Source: Sabulicella rubraurantiaca (GTDB taxonomy: Bacteria; Pseudomonadota; Alphaproteobacteria; Acetobacterales; Acetobacteraceae). From it: a DNA stretch of 64,000 nt. The position numbers and the translations under genes were made by a program. The DNA lies in NCBI RefSeq assembly GCF_017355885.1, contig NZ_JAFEUU010000001.1:124001-188000 (forward strand), in the 5' to 3' direction. Positions 42,036 to 50,753 of the stretch are shown here, one piece after another. Each line of letters starts with the position of its first letter. Position 1 is the first letter of the stretch. The notes beneath the pieces were generated by a model that was given only the letters and a program-made list of their open reading frames with translations, ran no database searches and was not told where the DNA came from.

Positions 42036-44318
42036 TCAGGCCGCGCTCCGCTCGCGCAGGGCGCGCCACACGCTTTCCGGCGTCAGCGGCATGTCGACAT
42101 GGCTGACGCCTAGCGCATCGCACACTGCACCGACGATGGCGGGCGGTGCGCCACAGGCCCCGCCTTCTCCGGCGCCCTTCACGCCGAGGTCGTTGGACGG
42201 GCAGGGCACCACGTTCAGCCCGACCACGAGTTCAGGCACGTCGCCTGCGCGCGGCAGCGCATAGTCCTGGAAGGAGGCGGAAAGGAACTGCCCGCTTTCT
42301 CCCTCATAGGCCGTGCGCTCCAGCACCGCCTGTCCGATGCCAGCGACGATGCCGCCGTGGCACTGTCCGTGCACGAGCATGGGGTTCAGCGGCACACCCA
42401 CATCGTCCACCGCCGCATAACGCACCACCGCGACCTCGCCCGTGTCGGGGTCGACCTCCACTTCCGCAAGGTGGCAGCCATTGGGGAAGTTGCACTCCGT
42501 GTCGCGCTTGTAGGTCAGCGCCTCGTCCAGCGAGCCGCCGCGCGCCAGCTCGCCCCAGGTGATGCGGCGATCCGTGCCGGCGATGCGGAACCCCTCCGGC
42601 CCGTGCTCCAGATCGGCCTCCGCCGCCTCCAGCCGCTCGGACGCGATGCGGCGCGCCTTTTCCAGCACGCGCTCCGAGGCGCGTGCCACCGCTACGCCGC
42701 CCATCTGCGAGGAACGCGACCCGCCCGTGCCACCGCCGGTGGGAACGACGTCGGAATCCCCCTGCACCAGCCGCACCTTGTCGAAGGGGATGCCGAGCCG
42801 CGCATGCAACACCTGGGCAAAAGCCGTCTCGTGGCCCTGGCCGTGGCTGAAGGTGCCGACATGAACCAGCGCCTCGCCTGTTTCGGTGATGCGGACCCGC
42901 GCCCATTCGGCGGGCTGCCCGCCCGAGGCTTCGATGAAGTAGCCAATGCCGCGCCCGCGCAGCTTGCCGCGCGCCCGGCTTTCCGCCTGCCGCGTCGCGA
43001 ACCCGTCCCAGCCCATGAGGTCGAGCGCCTGGCGCTGCGTGTCGAGGAAGGCACCGCTGTCGATGGCGTTGCCGGCGCAGTTCACATATGGGATCTGCTC
43101 GGGCCGCACGTAGTTGCGGGCACGGATCTCCTCGCGCGTCAGGCCGAAGGCGACGGCACCCTGGTCCAGCAGGCGCTCGATCACATAAGCCACTTCCGGG
43201 CGCCCCGCGCCGCGATAGGCATCGGTGGGGACGGTGTTGGTGAAGACGCAGCGTACCTGCGCGTTCACCGCCTGCATGTCGTAGACTGTGCCCTGGATGC
43301 GCCCACCGGCCACAGTCGGGACGCGCGGTCCGAAATCCAGCAGGTAGGCGCCCATCGCCGCGACGGTCCGCACCTTCATGCCCAGGATGCGCGCATTTCC
43401 GTCGAAGGCCATCTCGGCCTCCGTGACGTGGTCGCGGCCATGCGGGTCGCACATGAAGGTCTCGGTCCGGCCCGCGAGCCACTTCACCGGCCGCCCCAAC
43501 CGCTTCGCCGCCCAGAGCACCATCGCTGATTCGGGGAACAGCTTGCCGCGCAGACCGAACCCGCCCCCGACATCGGGCGAGACGACGCGCATCTGGTCGA
43601 GCGGCACGTTGAAGATGTGCTTCGCCAAGCCTTCACGCACGCGCACCACGCCCTGGGTCGGGCTGGTGAGGGTGAAGCGCGTCCCGTCCCACTCGCCGAG
43701 CGCCACGCGCGGTTCCATCGGGTTGCCGACGACGCGGTTGTTCACGAGGCGCACTGAGACGCTGCGGTCGGCGCGCGCAAAGGCCCCATCCGCCTCCTTC
43801 TCGCGGCCCGAGGACCAGTGAACGCAGAGGTTGGAGCCGCGCTCCGGCCAGATGACCGGCGCGTCGGGCGCCAGCGCTGCGGCCGTATCGGTCACGGCGG
43901 GCAGCATCTCGTAATCCACCAGAATCAACTCGCAGGCATCGAGAGCCTGCGCGCGGGTCTCGGCCACCACCAGCGCCACCGGGTCGCCGACGAAGCGCAC
44001 CGCCTCGGTCTGCAGGATGGCACGGGGCGGGCACCAGACCGGCGAGCCATCAACCCCCGGCACCTCGACGAGCACGGGGAAGAGCCCGAGCCCGTCGGCC
44101 GCTGCGTCATGGCCCGTCAGCACCGCAACCACGCCGGGTGCTGCCTTCGCGGCCGAGACATCGATCGAGAGGATGCGCGCATGGGCATGGGGTGAGCGCA
44201 GCACGGCAGCATGCACCATCCCGTCGCGCACGAGGTCGTCGGTGAACTGGCCGCGCCCGGTAAGCAGGCGGACATCCTCCTTGCGTCGCACAGGCTGGCC
44301 GATGCCGAACTGGTCCAT
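42036..44318 (-). CDS. Molybdenum hydroxylase large subunit (xanthine dehydrogenase/CoxL family), stand-alone
   Basis: 760 residues from ATG 44318 (AGGGGAG upstream). Family motifs: GQPVRRKEDVRLLTGRGQFT at the N-terminus, TAYRGAGRPEVAYVIERLLD in the molybdopterin region, and VKGAGEGGACGAPPAIVGAV with the catalytic glutamate at the C-terminus. The AYRGAGR form is not the AYxCSFR of true CO dehydrogenase, so it is a form II or aldehyde-oxidase-like hydroxylase. No FeS or FAD subunit gene is adjacent. It is divergent from the acyl-CoA dehydrogenase genes. Confidence 0.9.
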   Translation of the reverse strand: MDQFGIGQPVRRKEDVRLLTGRGQFTDDLVRDGMVHAAVLRSPHAHARILSIDVSAAKAAPGVVAVLTGHDAAADGLGLFPVLVEVPGVDGSPVWCPPRAILQTEAVRFVGDPVALVVAETRAQALDACELILVDYEMLPAVTDTAAALAPDAPVIWPERGSNLCVHWSSGREKEADGAFARADRSVSVRLVNNRVVGNPMEPRVALGEWDGTRFTLTSPTQGVVRVREGLAKHIFNVPLDQMRVVSPDVGGGFGLRGKLFPESAMVLWAAKRLGRPVKWLAGRTETFMCDPHGRDHVTEAEMAFDGNARILGMKVRTVAAMGAYLLDFGPRVPTVAGGRIQGTVYDMQAVNAQVRCVFTNTVPTDAYRGAGRPEVAYVIERLLDQGAVAFGLTREEIRARNYVRPEQIPYVNCAGNAIDSGAFLDTQRQALDLMGWDGFATRQAESRARGKLRGRGIGYFIEASGGQPAEWARVRITETGEALVHVGTFSHGQGHETAFAQVLHARLGIPFDKVRLVQGDSDVVPTGGGTGGSRSSQMGGVAVARASERVLEKARRIASERLEAAEADLEHGPEGFRIAGTDRRITWGELARGGSLDEALTYKRDTECNFPNGCHLAEVEVDPDTGEVAVVRYAAVDDVGVPLNPMLVHGQCHGGIVAGIGQAVLERTAYEGESGQFLSASFQDYALPRAGDVPELVVGLNVVPCPSNDLGVKGAGEGGACGAPPAIVGAVCDALGVSHVDMPLTPESVWRALRERSAA

Positions 44319-44429
44319 GGTTACGCTCCCCTGATTTGGCGGTGAAGCTATCGGCACGGGCGCGGAAGGGAAGGGGGGCAGTTTGCGCGCCGCGAAATCG
44401 GCCCTAGCTTGGCCAAAGAAGGAAACGTC

Positions 44430-45551
44430 ATGCGCTTCGACCTGCCCGACCTGCCCGACACGCGTGCCCTCCGTGCCGAGTTGCGCGAATTCCTCGCCGA
44501 AGCCGGGCGCAACTGGACGCCCGAGACCCGTGCCCGTTCCTGGATGGGATTCGACCGCGACTTCTCCCGTTCCGTCGGCGCGCGCGGCTGGATCGGCATG
44601 ACCTGGCCGAAGGCATATGGCGGGCACGAGCGCAGCGCCATGGAGCGCGTGGTGGTGCTGGAGGAGATGCTGGCCGCTGGCGCCCCGGTCGGAGCGCATT
44701 GGATCGGCGACCGTCAGTCAGGGCCCCTCATTCTGCGCCTGGGCACGGAGGAGCAGCGCAAGCGCATCCTGCCTGGCATCGCGCGCGGCGAACTGGCCTT
44801 CTGCATCGGGCTGTCGGAGCCGGACTCAGGCAGCGACCTCGCCAGCCTCCGCACAAAGGCCGAGCGGGTGCCGGGCGGCTGGAGGCTGAACGGCCGCAAG
44901 ATCTGGACCACCTTCGCGCACAAGAGCGACTACATGATCGCCCTGGTGCGGACCTCCCCCGCGCCGGAGGGCGGGGCGCGCCATGCCGGTCTGTCGCAAT
45001 TCCTGGTGGATCTGCGCCTGTCCGGCATCTCCATCCGGCCGATCCGGGACCTCGCGGGGGAGGACAGCTTTAACGAGGTGACCTTCGACGACGTCCTGCT
45101 TCGGGAGGATGACCTGCTGGGCGCGGAGGGACAGGGTTGGGCGCAGGCAACGAGTGAACTCGCCTTCGAGCGGTCCGGCCCCGACCGCTACTTGTCCAGC
45201 TATCCGGCCCTGGTCGCCGGGCTGACCGCGCTGCGTCCGGGCCATGAGGCCGAGGCGGGGCGCATCGTCGCGCGCCTCGCCACGCTGCGCGCCATGTCGC
45301 TCTCCGTCACCGGCATGCTGCAGCGCGGCGAGGATCCGGCGGTGGAGGCGGCGCTGGTGAAGGATGCCGGCAACGGCTTCGAGCAGGCCTTGCCCGAGCG
45401 GCTTCGAGCCATGCTGGAACCGGAGGAACGGCCCGAAGACCTGTCCCGGATGCTGGAGACGCTTGCCATGCTGGCCCCCACCTTCTCGTTGCGTGGCGGC
45501 ACGCGGGAAATCCTGCGCGGCATCATCGCCCGCGACCTTGGCCTGCGGTGA
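44430..45551 (+). CDS. Acyl-CoA dehydrogenase family protein
   Basis: 373 residues from ATG 44430 (AAGGA six bases upstream). FCIGLSEPDSGSDLASLRTK (FAD/substrate loop), GWRLNGRKIWTTFAHKSDYM and the C-terminal LRGGTREILRGIIARDLGLR are typical. The usual catalytic glutamate in the YEGT motif is replaced here by glycine (RGGT), so the base may lie elsewhere or in the partner subunit encoded next. It starts an operon with a second dehydrogenase and an enoyl-CoA hydratase. Confidence 0.9.
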   Translation: MRFDLPDLPDTRALRAELREFLAEAGRNWTPETRARSWMGFDRDFSRSVGARGWIGMTWPKAYGGHERSAMERVVVLEEMLAAGAPVGAHWIGDRQSGPLILRLGTEEQRKRILPGIARGELAFCIGLSEPDSGSDLASLRTKAERVPGGWRLNGRKIWTTFAHKSDYMIALVRTSPAPEGGARHAGLSQFLVDLRLSGISIRPIRDLAGEDSFNEVTFDDVLLREDDLLGAEGQGWAQATSELAFERSGPDRYLSSYPALVAGLTALRPGHEAEAGRIVARLATLRAMSLSVTGMLQRGEDPAVEAALVKDAGNGFEQALPERLRAMLEPEERPEDLSRMLETLAMLAPTFSLRGGTREILRGIIARDLGLR

Positions 45552-45564
45552 GAGGGCAGTGCCG

Positions 45565-46569
45565 ATGAGCGAGATGCGCGCCCTGCTCGTGGAGCAGCTG
45601 GACCGATTGCTGACGGAGCAGGGCGGCGTCGCCGTTCTGCGTGAGGTGGAACGCGGCACTTGGCCGGAGGCGCTCTGGGCCGAAGTCGAGGCGCAAGGCC
45701 TCGCACTCGCCCTGGTGCCGGAGGTGGCCGGCGGCGCCGGGCTTGGCTGGGGGGATGCTGCCGCGCTGTGGCACGTGCTTGGAAGCCACGCCGCTCTGAT
45801 TCCGCTCGGTGAGGCGATGCTGGCCGGTGCCTTTCTCGGCGCCGCTGGGATCGAGCAGCCTGAGGGCTTCACCACCCTGGCTGCCGCCGGGGAGGCTGCC
45901 CCCTTCGGCCGTCATGCCTCGACGCTGGCCATGCTGGACGGTCCTCACGTCACGCTGCGCCAGCCCGGTGAGACGACCAATGGACAGAACACCGGCCGCG
46001 AGCCGCGCGACCGGGTTACCCCTGGCGCAACCACCGCCGAGGGGGACCTGCCCAACGGATTCGGCGCCCGCGCGGCCCGGCTGGGCCTCGCCCTGCTTCG
46101 CGCAGCGCAGATTGGCGGGGCACTGGAAAAGGTGCTGGCCCTGACTGTGGACTGGGCGAACACCCGCAAGCAGTTCGGCCGGCCCATCGGCAAGTTCCAG
46201 GCCATCCAGCAATCCCTGGCGGCCATGGCGGCCGAAGTCGCCTCCGTGCAGGTCGCTGTTGCCGCCGCCGCCCGCGCCGCCGATGCGCGCGGCCTGGATG
46301 GCGCGGCCTTCGAGATCGGCTGTGCCAAGATCGTCGCTGGCGAGGCCGCGACCCTCGGCGCGGCCACGGCGCATCAGGTCTTCGCCGCCATCGGCATCAC
46401 CGAGGAGCATGAGCTGCACCACTTCACCCGCCGGCTGTGGTCCTGGCGGGAGGAGGGGGGCACCGAGCGTGCCTGGGCGGAGGAGATCGGCCGCGACGCC
46501 ATGGCGCGGGGCGGCGATGCCCTCTGGCCCGATCTCACCGCCCGCGACATTTCCGGAGTTTCCGCATGA
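45565..46569 (+). CDS. Acyl-CoA dehydrogenase family protein (short form)
   Basis: 334 residues, shorter than a typical acyl-CoA dehydrogenase (about 380). The C-terminal helical half is clear: ALTVDWANTRKQFGRPIGKF, AIQQSLAAMAAEVASVQVAV and HQVFAAIGITEEHELHHFTR, while the central beta domain is reduced. A REEGGTE motif sits where the catalytic glutamate loop is expected. Adjacent pairs like this often form a heteromeric enzyme. It lies 13 bp after the first dehydrogenase and overlaps the hydratase gene by ATGA. Confidence 0.85.
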   Translation: MSEMRALLVEQLDRLLTEQGGVAVLREVERGTWPEALWAEVEAQGLALALVPEVAGGAGLGWGDAAALWHVLGSHAALIPLGEAMLAGAFLGAAGIEQPEGFTTLAAAGEAAPFGRHASTLAMLDGPHVTLRQPGETTNGQNTGREPRDRVTPGATTAEGDLPNGFGARAARLGLALLRAAQIGGALEKVLALTVDWANTRKQFGRPIGKFQAIQQSLAAMAAEVASVQVAVAAAARAADARGLDGAAFEIGCAKIVAGEAATLGAATAHQVFAAIGITEEHELHHFTRRLWSWREEGGTERAWAEEIGRDAMARGGDALWPDLTARDISGVSA

Positions 46570-47366
46570 GTTTCCTCCGCATCGAGCAGGAGGGCCCTCT
46601 GGCCATCCTGACCCTGAATGCCCCCGAGCGGCGCAACGCCATTTCCTCCTTCGCCGATTGCGAGGAGGTCGAGGCGGCCTGCCGCCGGATCGCGCGGGAT
46701 TCCACTGTGCGCTGCGTCATCGTTACCGGCGCCGACCCCGCCTTCTGTGCAGGCGGCGACCTCAAGGCGATGCGCGACCGCACCGGCATCATGGAAGCGG
46801 AGGGCCCCGCGGGCATGCGGGAGAATTACCGCAATGGCATCCAGCGCATCCCCTTGGCGCTGTGGGAACTGGACGTGCCGACCATCGCGGCGGTGAACGG
46901 GCCTGCCATCGGTGCCGGTCTCGACCTTGCCTGCATGTGCGACATCCGCATCGCATCCGAGAAGGCGGTCTTTGCCGAGAGCTTCGTCCGCGTGGGCATC
47001 GTCCCTGGCGACGGCGGAGCTTGGCTGTTGCCGCGCGCCGTAGGCCTATCCCGCGCCGCCGAGATGTCCTTCACCGGGGATCCGCTCAATGCGCAGGAAG
47101 GGCTGGAGGCCCGGCTTGTCAGCCGCGTCGTGCCCCATGGCGAGTTGATGGATGCCGCTCGCGCATTGGCGGCTCGCATCACGCGAAACCCTCCGACCGT
47201 GTTGCGGATGACGAAGCGCCTGCTTCGGGAAGGGCAGCACATGTCCCTCGCATCCCTGCTTGAAATGAGCGCGGCGTACCAAGCGATCGCCCAGGAAACC
47301 GAGGATCACCGGGAGGCGGTGGATGCCATGCTATCCAAGCGGGAACCGCGCTTCACCGGACGTTGA
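46566..47366 (+). CDS. Enoyl-CoA hydratase/isomerase family protein
   Basis: 266 residues. The crotonase fold is shown by LAILTLNAPERRNAISSFAD, FCAGGDLKAMRD (oxyanion hole) and AAVNGPAIGAGLDLACMCDI, then FAESFVRVGIVPGDGGAWLL, where a glutamate would act in the hydratase. It probably performs the hydration step after the paired acyl-CoA dehydrogenases. The start overlaps the previous stop codon. Confidence 0.92.
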   Translation: MSFLRIEQEGPLAILTLNAPERRNAISSFADCEEVEAACRRIARDSTVRCVIVTGADPAFCAGGDLKAMRDRTGIMEAEGPAGMRENYRNGIQRIPLALWELDVPTIAAVNGPAIGAGLDLACMCDIRIASEKAVFAESFVRVGIVPGDGGAWLLPRAVGLSRAAEMSFTGDPLNAQEGLEARLVSRVVPHGELMDAARALAARITRNPPTVLRMTKRLLREGQHMSLASLLEMSAAYQAIAQETEDHREAVDAMLSKREPRFTGR

Positions 47367-47403
47367 GCGCAACCGCAGCATTCACGGGGCGTTCCCATCC
47401 ATC

Positions 47404-47589
47404 ATGGCCCCTTTGGACGTATCAACGGATAGCGAGTTGGAAGCAGCGATCCGCGACTTGATGGCGCGGACGCCGACCGCCCCACGCGATCCTACCCGCA
47501 CGCGCATCATGCAGATGGCGGGCGGGCAGGAAGCAATGCTCGCGGCGCTGCAGTTCGCCCAGGCCTCGGGCACGCGCCGCCGGCACTGA
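47404..47589 (+). CDS. Possible small protein
   Basis: A 61-codon frame (MAPLDVSTDSELEAAIRDLM) lies between the enoyl-CoA hydratase and the convergent SDR gene. It has no clear ribosome site and no family I recognise; the composition is mildly protein-like with a helical centre. It may be real or chance. Confidence 0.35.
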   Translation: MAPLDVSTDSELEAAIRDLMARTPTAPRDPTRTRIMQMAGGQEAMLAALQFAQASGTRRRH

Positions 47590-47592
47590 GCG

Positions 47593-48336
47593 TCAGCCGC
47601 GCCCTTCAAAGGGCATGGCTGTTGCCTTGATGGTCATGAACAGAACGTTGGCGTCGAGCGTCAGGCTGTCCATGAACAGGATCGCGTTGCCGACATTCTG
47701 AACGTCCATGGTCGGCTCGACCTTGGTTTCCCCATTCGCCTGCTTCACGCCGCGCTGCATGCGCTGCGTCATCGGCGTGGCGGCGTTGCCGATATCCACC
47801 TGGCCCGCGGCGATGTCGTATTTCCGGCCGTCCAATGCCAGCGACTTGGTCAGCCCCGTCACGGCGTGCTTGGTGGCGGTGTAGGGCGCGCTGTCGGGGC
47901 GCGGCGCGTGGGCGCTGATGCTGCCGTTGTTGATGATGCGGCCACCGCGCGGCGACTGATCCTTCATCATCCGGAAGGCGTGCTGGGCGCAGAGGAAGGA
48001 GCCGGTGAGGTTGACCGCCACGATCTCTTCCCACTTATCGACCGGCAGATCCTCGAAGGGAACGCCCGGCGCGTTCAGGCCGGCATTGTTGAACAGCAGG
48101 TCCACTCGGCCCCACTTGTCCTTCACCGCCGCGAACAGCTTTGCCACATCCGCCGCCTTCGCCACGTCGGTCGCGATGGGAAGGGCCTCGCCGCCGCCGA
48201 TCTGCGCGGTTTCGCCCAGCGGCTCCTGCCGGCGTCCGGCCAGGGCGACGCGGTAGCCCGCCTTCAGCAGCGTGATCGCCACCGAGCGGCCGATGCCCGT
48301 GCCCGCGCCCGTCACCACCGCAACCTTGCCCGTCAT
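47593..48336 (-). CDS. Short-chain dehydrogenase/reductase (SDR)
   Basis: 247 residues from ATG 48336 (AAGGGAG upstream). The classical SDR set is complete: cofactor motif TGAGTGIG near residues 9-16, NNAG at 83-86, Ser139, Tyr152 and Lys156 (APYTATK). It reduces or oxidises an alcohol/ketone with NAD(P); the substrate is unknown. It is divergent from the amidohydrolase at 48365 with only 28 bp between them, so the promoters must overlap the genes. Confidence 0.92.
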   Translation of the reverse strand: MTGKVAVVTGAGTGIGRSVAITLLKAGYRVALAGRRQEPLGETAQIGGGEALPIATDVAKAADVAKLFAAVKDKWGRVDLLFNNAGLNAPGVPFEDLPVDKWEEIVAVNLTGSFLCAQHAFRMMKDQSPRGGRIINNGSISAHAPRPDSAPYTATKHAVTGLTKSLALDGRKYDIAAGQVDIGNAATPMTQRMQRGVKQANGETKVEPTMDVQNVGNAILFMDSLTLDANVLFMTIKATAMPFEGRG

Positions 48337-48364
48337 GCGCTTCTCCCTTGAAGATGGCGGCACC

Positions 48365-49201
48365 ATGGACTTCACCTGCGCCCCCGCCAAGCCCCGCACC
48401 ACCCCACCCCGGACCCGCGCGCCGGAGGGAAGCTGCGACAGCCACTTCCACATCTTCGGGCCGTATGACCGCTTCCCGCTGGATCCCGGCCGCCCGTACA
48501 CGCCCCCGCCGGCGCTGGTGCCGCACTACCTCGACATGGCGGGGACGTTGGGCCTCACCCGGCGGGTGGTGGTGCAGGCCAGCGTCTATGGAACCGACAA
48601 CCGGGTGACGATGGATGCCGTCCAGGCGCTGGGCCGCGCCGATACTCGGGCCGTCGTGGTGGTGGACGAGGCGGCCGACCTTCGGGAGCTGGCGCGCGGC
48701 GGCGCGGTGGGGGTTCGCTTCAACGTTGTCAGCGGCAATGGCGCGCCGCTGGAGCAGCTCGAGGCGCTGGCCCGACGCGTCGCGCCCCTGGGCTGGCATA
48801 TCCAGATCTACACCACAGACATCGAGGAACTGGCGCCACGCCTGTCGGGCCTGCCCGTGCCGGTCGTACTCGACCACATGGGCGGCGTGGACGCGACCGA
48901 AGGCCCGGACTCCCCGGCTATGCGCGCCCTGATGCGCCTTCTCGAAGGGGGCGGCGCATGGGTGAAGCTGTCGGGCTACCGTGCCAGCAAGCCGCCTTAT
49001 GATGACCTCGCCGCGATCGCGCGCGCCTTGGCGAAGGCAGCACCCACGCGCTGCGTCTGGGGCACGGACTGGCCGCACACCCAGTTCCGCACGGAAGCGG
49101 AGATGCTGGATGACGGCACGCTGCTGGACTGGCTCTACGACTGGATACCCGACCCGCGCGCCATCCTGGTGGAGAATCCGGCCCGGCTCTACGGGTTCTG
49201 A
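48365..49201 (+). CDS. Amidohydrolase family protein, 2-pyrone-4,6-dicarboxylate hydrolase-like
   Basis: 278 residues from ATG 48365. The TIM-barrel opening [16 protein letters not shown] (His27, His29), [28 protein letters not shown] and CVWGTDWPH match the LigI/PDC-hydrolase and related lactonase group. LigI opens 2-pyrone-4,6-dicarboxylate to 4-oxalomesaconate, which a GalB-type enzyme such as 32115-32828 would hydrate. Other dicarboxylic lactones are possible. Its 3' end overlaps the convergent metallo-hydrolase gene by 13 bp. Confidence 0.85.
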   Translation: MDFTCAPAKPRTTPPRTRAPEGSCDSHFHIFGPYDRFPLDPGRPYTPPPALVPHYLDMAGTLGLTRRVVVQASVYGTDNRVTMDAVQALGRADTRAVVVVDEAADLRELARGGAVGVRFNVVSGNGAPLEQLEALARRVAPLGWHIQIYTTDIEELAPRLSGLPVPVVLDHMGGVDATEGPDSPAMRALMRLLEGGGAWVKLSGYRASKPPYDDLAAIARALAKAAPTRCVWGTDWPHTQFRTEAEMLDDGTLLDWLYDWIPDPRAILVENPARLYGF

Positions 49202-50181
49202 AGCGGGAGCAAGATCGTTTCGCCGAAGCGGGGGATGCGGAAGTCCTGGTCCCCCACCGCGGCGCGCAGCCTGTCCACTGGCTCGCCGATCGGCTCGCGC
49301 GTCAACTTGAAGGTGCCGAAATGCATCGCGATGGCGGTCCGGGCGCGCAGGTCGCGCTGGGCTGCCACCGCCTGCTCCGGCGTGATGTGGACGGCCTGCA
49401 TGAACCATTCCGGGTCATAAGCGCCGATCGGGATCATCGCGGCGTCAAAAGGTCCGAACTCCTGGCCAATGGCGGCGAGGTGCTCACCCCACGCCGTGTC
49501 GCCGCAGTGCATGAACCGTCCGCCGCCTGCCGCTTCAATGGCGAAGCCGCCCCAGAGGGTTCGCGACCGGTCGCGCCAAGTGCGGGCCGCGAAGTGTCGC
49601 ATGGGCAGGAACACCACCACGTGCCCGCCGGGAAGCGTGGCGCGCCTACCCCAATCAAGCTCCGTGACGTCGGGGATGCCATGCCGGGCCAGGAAGGCCG
49701 CATTGCCGAGGCCGGCGACGAAGCGAGGCGCGAAGCGGGCGTGCAACTCGCGCAGGCTGGGCAGGTCCATGTGGTCGTAATGGGCGTGGCTCACCAGCAC
49801 CACATCCACCCGGTCAAGTGCGGCAAGGCTGAGGGCAGGGGGGCGCACGCGGCGCGGCCCGGCCCAGGCGACGGGTGAGCAGCGCTCGCTGAAGACCGGG
49901 TCGAAGAGCAGGACCCGCCCATCATCCAGACGCACCAGGAAGGTCGAATGGCCGATGAAGGTGAAGGCCGCATAACCCGCCGGGATGTCGCGCGGCGGTG
50001 GTGCTTCGCGGGGGTCTTCCAGCGGGGCGGGCCAAGGGGTTCCGAACCCCTCGCGCCACAGCCGCCAAAGGGCGCGCAGCCCCTGGCCGGCGCGGGACCC
50101 GTCCGGATTGAGGAAGCGCCCGTCAGCCCCGCGCTGGGCTGGGCCGATCACCACATGCTGGCCTTGGCGCGTTCCGGCCAT
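49189..50181 (-). CDS. MBL-fold metallo-hydrolase (UlaG/NAPE-PLD-like)
   Basis: 330 residues. The zinc motif HAHYDHMDLPSL is preceded by AAFTFIGHSTFLVRLDDGRV and LLFDPVFSERCSP, and later histidines lie in MRHFAARTWRDRS, MHCGDTAWG and IAMHFGTFKL. This resembles the lactonase/phospholipase D-like branch, probably acting on a phosphoester or lactone. The start overlaps the preceding flavoprotein gene by 34 nt, so downstream starts remain possible. Confidence 0.9.
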   Translation of the reverse strand: MAGTRQGQHVVIGPAQRGADGRFLNPDGSRAGQGLRALWRLWREGFGTPWPAPLEDPREAPPPRDIPAGYAAFTFIGHSTFLVRLDDGRVLLFDPVFSERCSPVAWAGPRRVRPPALSLAALDRVDVVLVSHAHYDHMDLPSLRELHARFAPRFVAGLGNAAFLARHGIPDVTELDWGRRATLPGGHVVVFLPMRHFAARTWRDRSRTLWGGFAIEAAGGGRFMHCGDTAWGEHLAAIGQEFGPFDAAMIPIGAYDPEWFMQAVHITPEQAVAAQRDLRARTAIAMHFGTFKLTREPIGEPVDRLRAAVGDQDFRIPRFGETILLPLQNP

Positions 50182-50753
50182 TCGCGGTCATAGGCCTTAC
50201 CGCCGACTTCGCCCGCCGTCATCCCCGCCAGGATCTGGCCGGGCGTCGGAAGGGTGGGAGCTTCATGCGGCTCCCACAGCCGGGCGCGGATCACGGCGCG
50301 CGCGCACTGGAAATATACCGTCTCGATCTGGATCAGGGCGACGGTGCGGGGCGCCTTGCCTTCCATCATGAAGCTGCCGAGCAAGGCGCGATCCGCCGTG
50401 AGCCGCGCCGTGCCATTCACCCGCAGCGCGTTGCCGCTGCCGGGCACCAGGAACATCAGCGCCACGCGCGGGTCGCGCAGGATGTTGCGCAGGCTGTCGA
50501 TCCGGTCATTGCCGCGCCGGTCGGGCAGGGCCAGGGTGCGGTCGTCCAGGATGCGGACGAGCTGCCCCGGCAGGTCGCCGCGTGGCGAGCAGTCCAGCCC
50601 CTCTGGCCCTGAGGTGGCGAGGGCCAGGAAGGGAGCGGCCTCGATGATGCGCCGGTACTCCGGCGTCAGGCGGGACGCCTCCTTCCGCAGACTGGCTGGG
50701 CCTGGGGTGCCGTAATGCGCGTGGAGTTCGTCCAGCGTCTCGATGAATTTCAT
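50148..50753 (-). CDS. Pyridoxamine 5'-phosphate oxidase-fold flavoprotein (MSMEG_1061-like)
   Basis: 201 residues from ATG 50753. The split-barrel core is seen in FLALATSGPEGLDCSPRGDL, LALPDRRGNDRIDSLRNILR and VALMFLVPGSGNALRVNGTA. Members bind FMN (or F420) and reduce small molecules; they are not true pyridoxine oxidases. The ATG overlaps the DUF815 stop codon (ATGA) and the 3' end overlaps the metallo-hydrolase gene. Confidence 0.88.
   Translation of the reverse strand: MKFIETLDELHAHYGTPGPASLRKEASRLTPEYRRIIEAAPFLALATSGPEGLDCSPRGDLPGQLVRILDDRTLALPDRRGNDRIDSLRNILRDPRVALMFLVPGSGNALRVNGTARLTADRALLGSFMMEGKAPRTVALIQIETVYFQCARAVIRARLWEPHEAPTLPTPGQILAGMTAGEVGGKAYDREWPERAKASMW

Noticed and set aside
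42036-44318. Carbon monoxide dehydrogenase large subunit
   Set aside because: The AYxCSFR active-site loop of true CoxL is absent; the protein has AYRGAGR instead.
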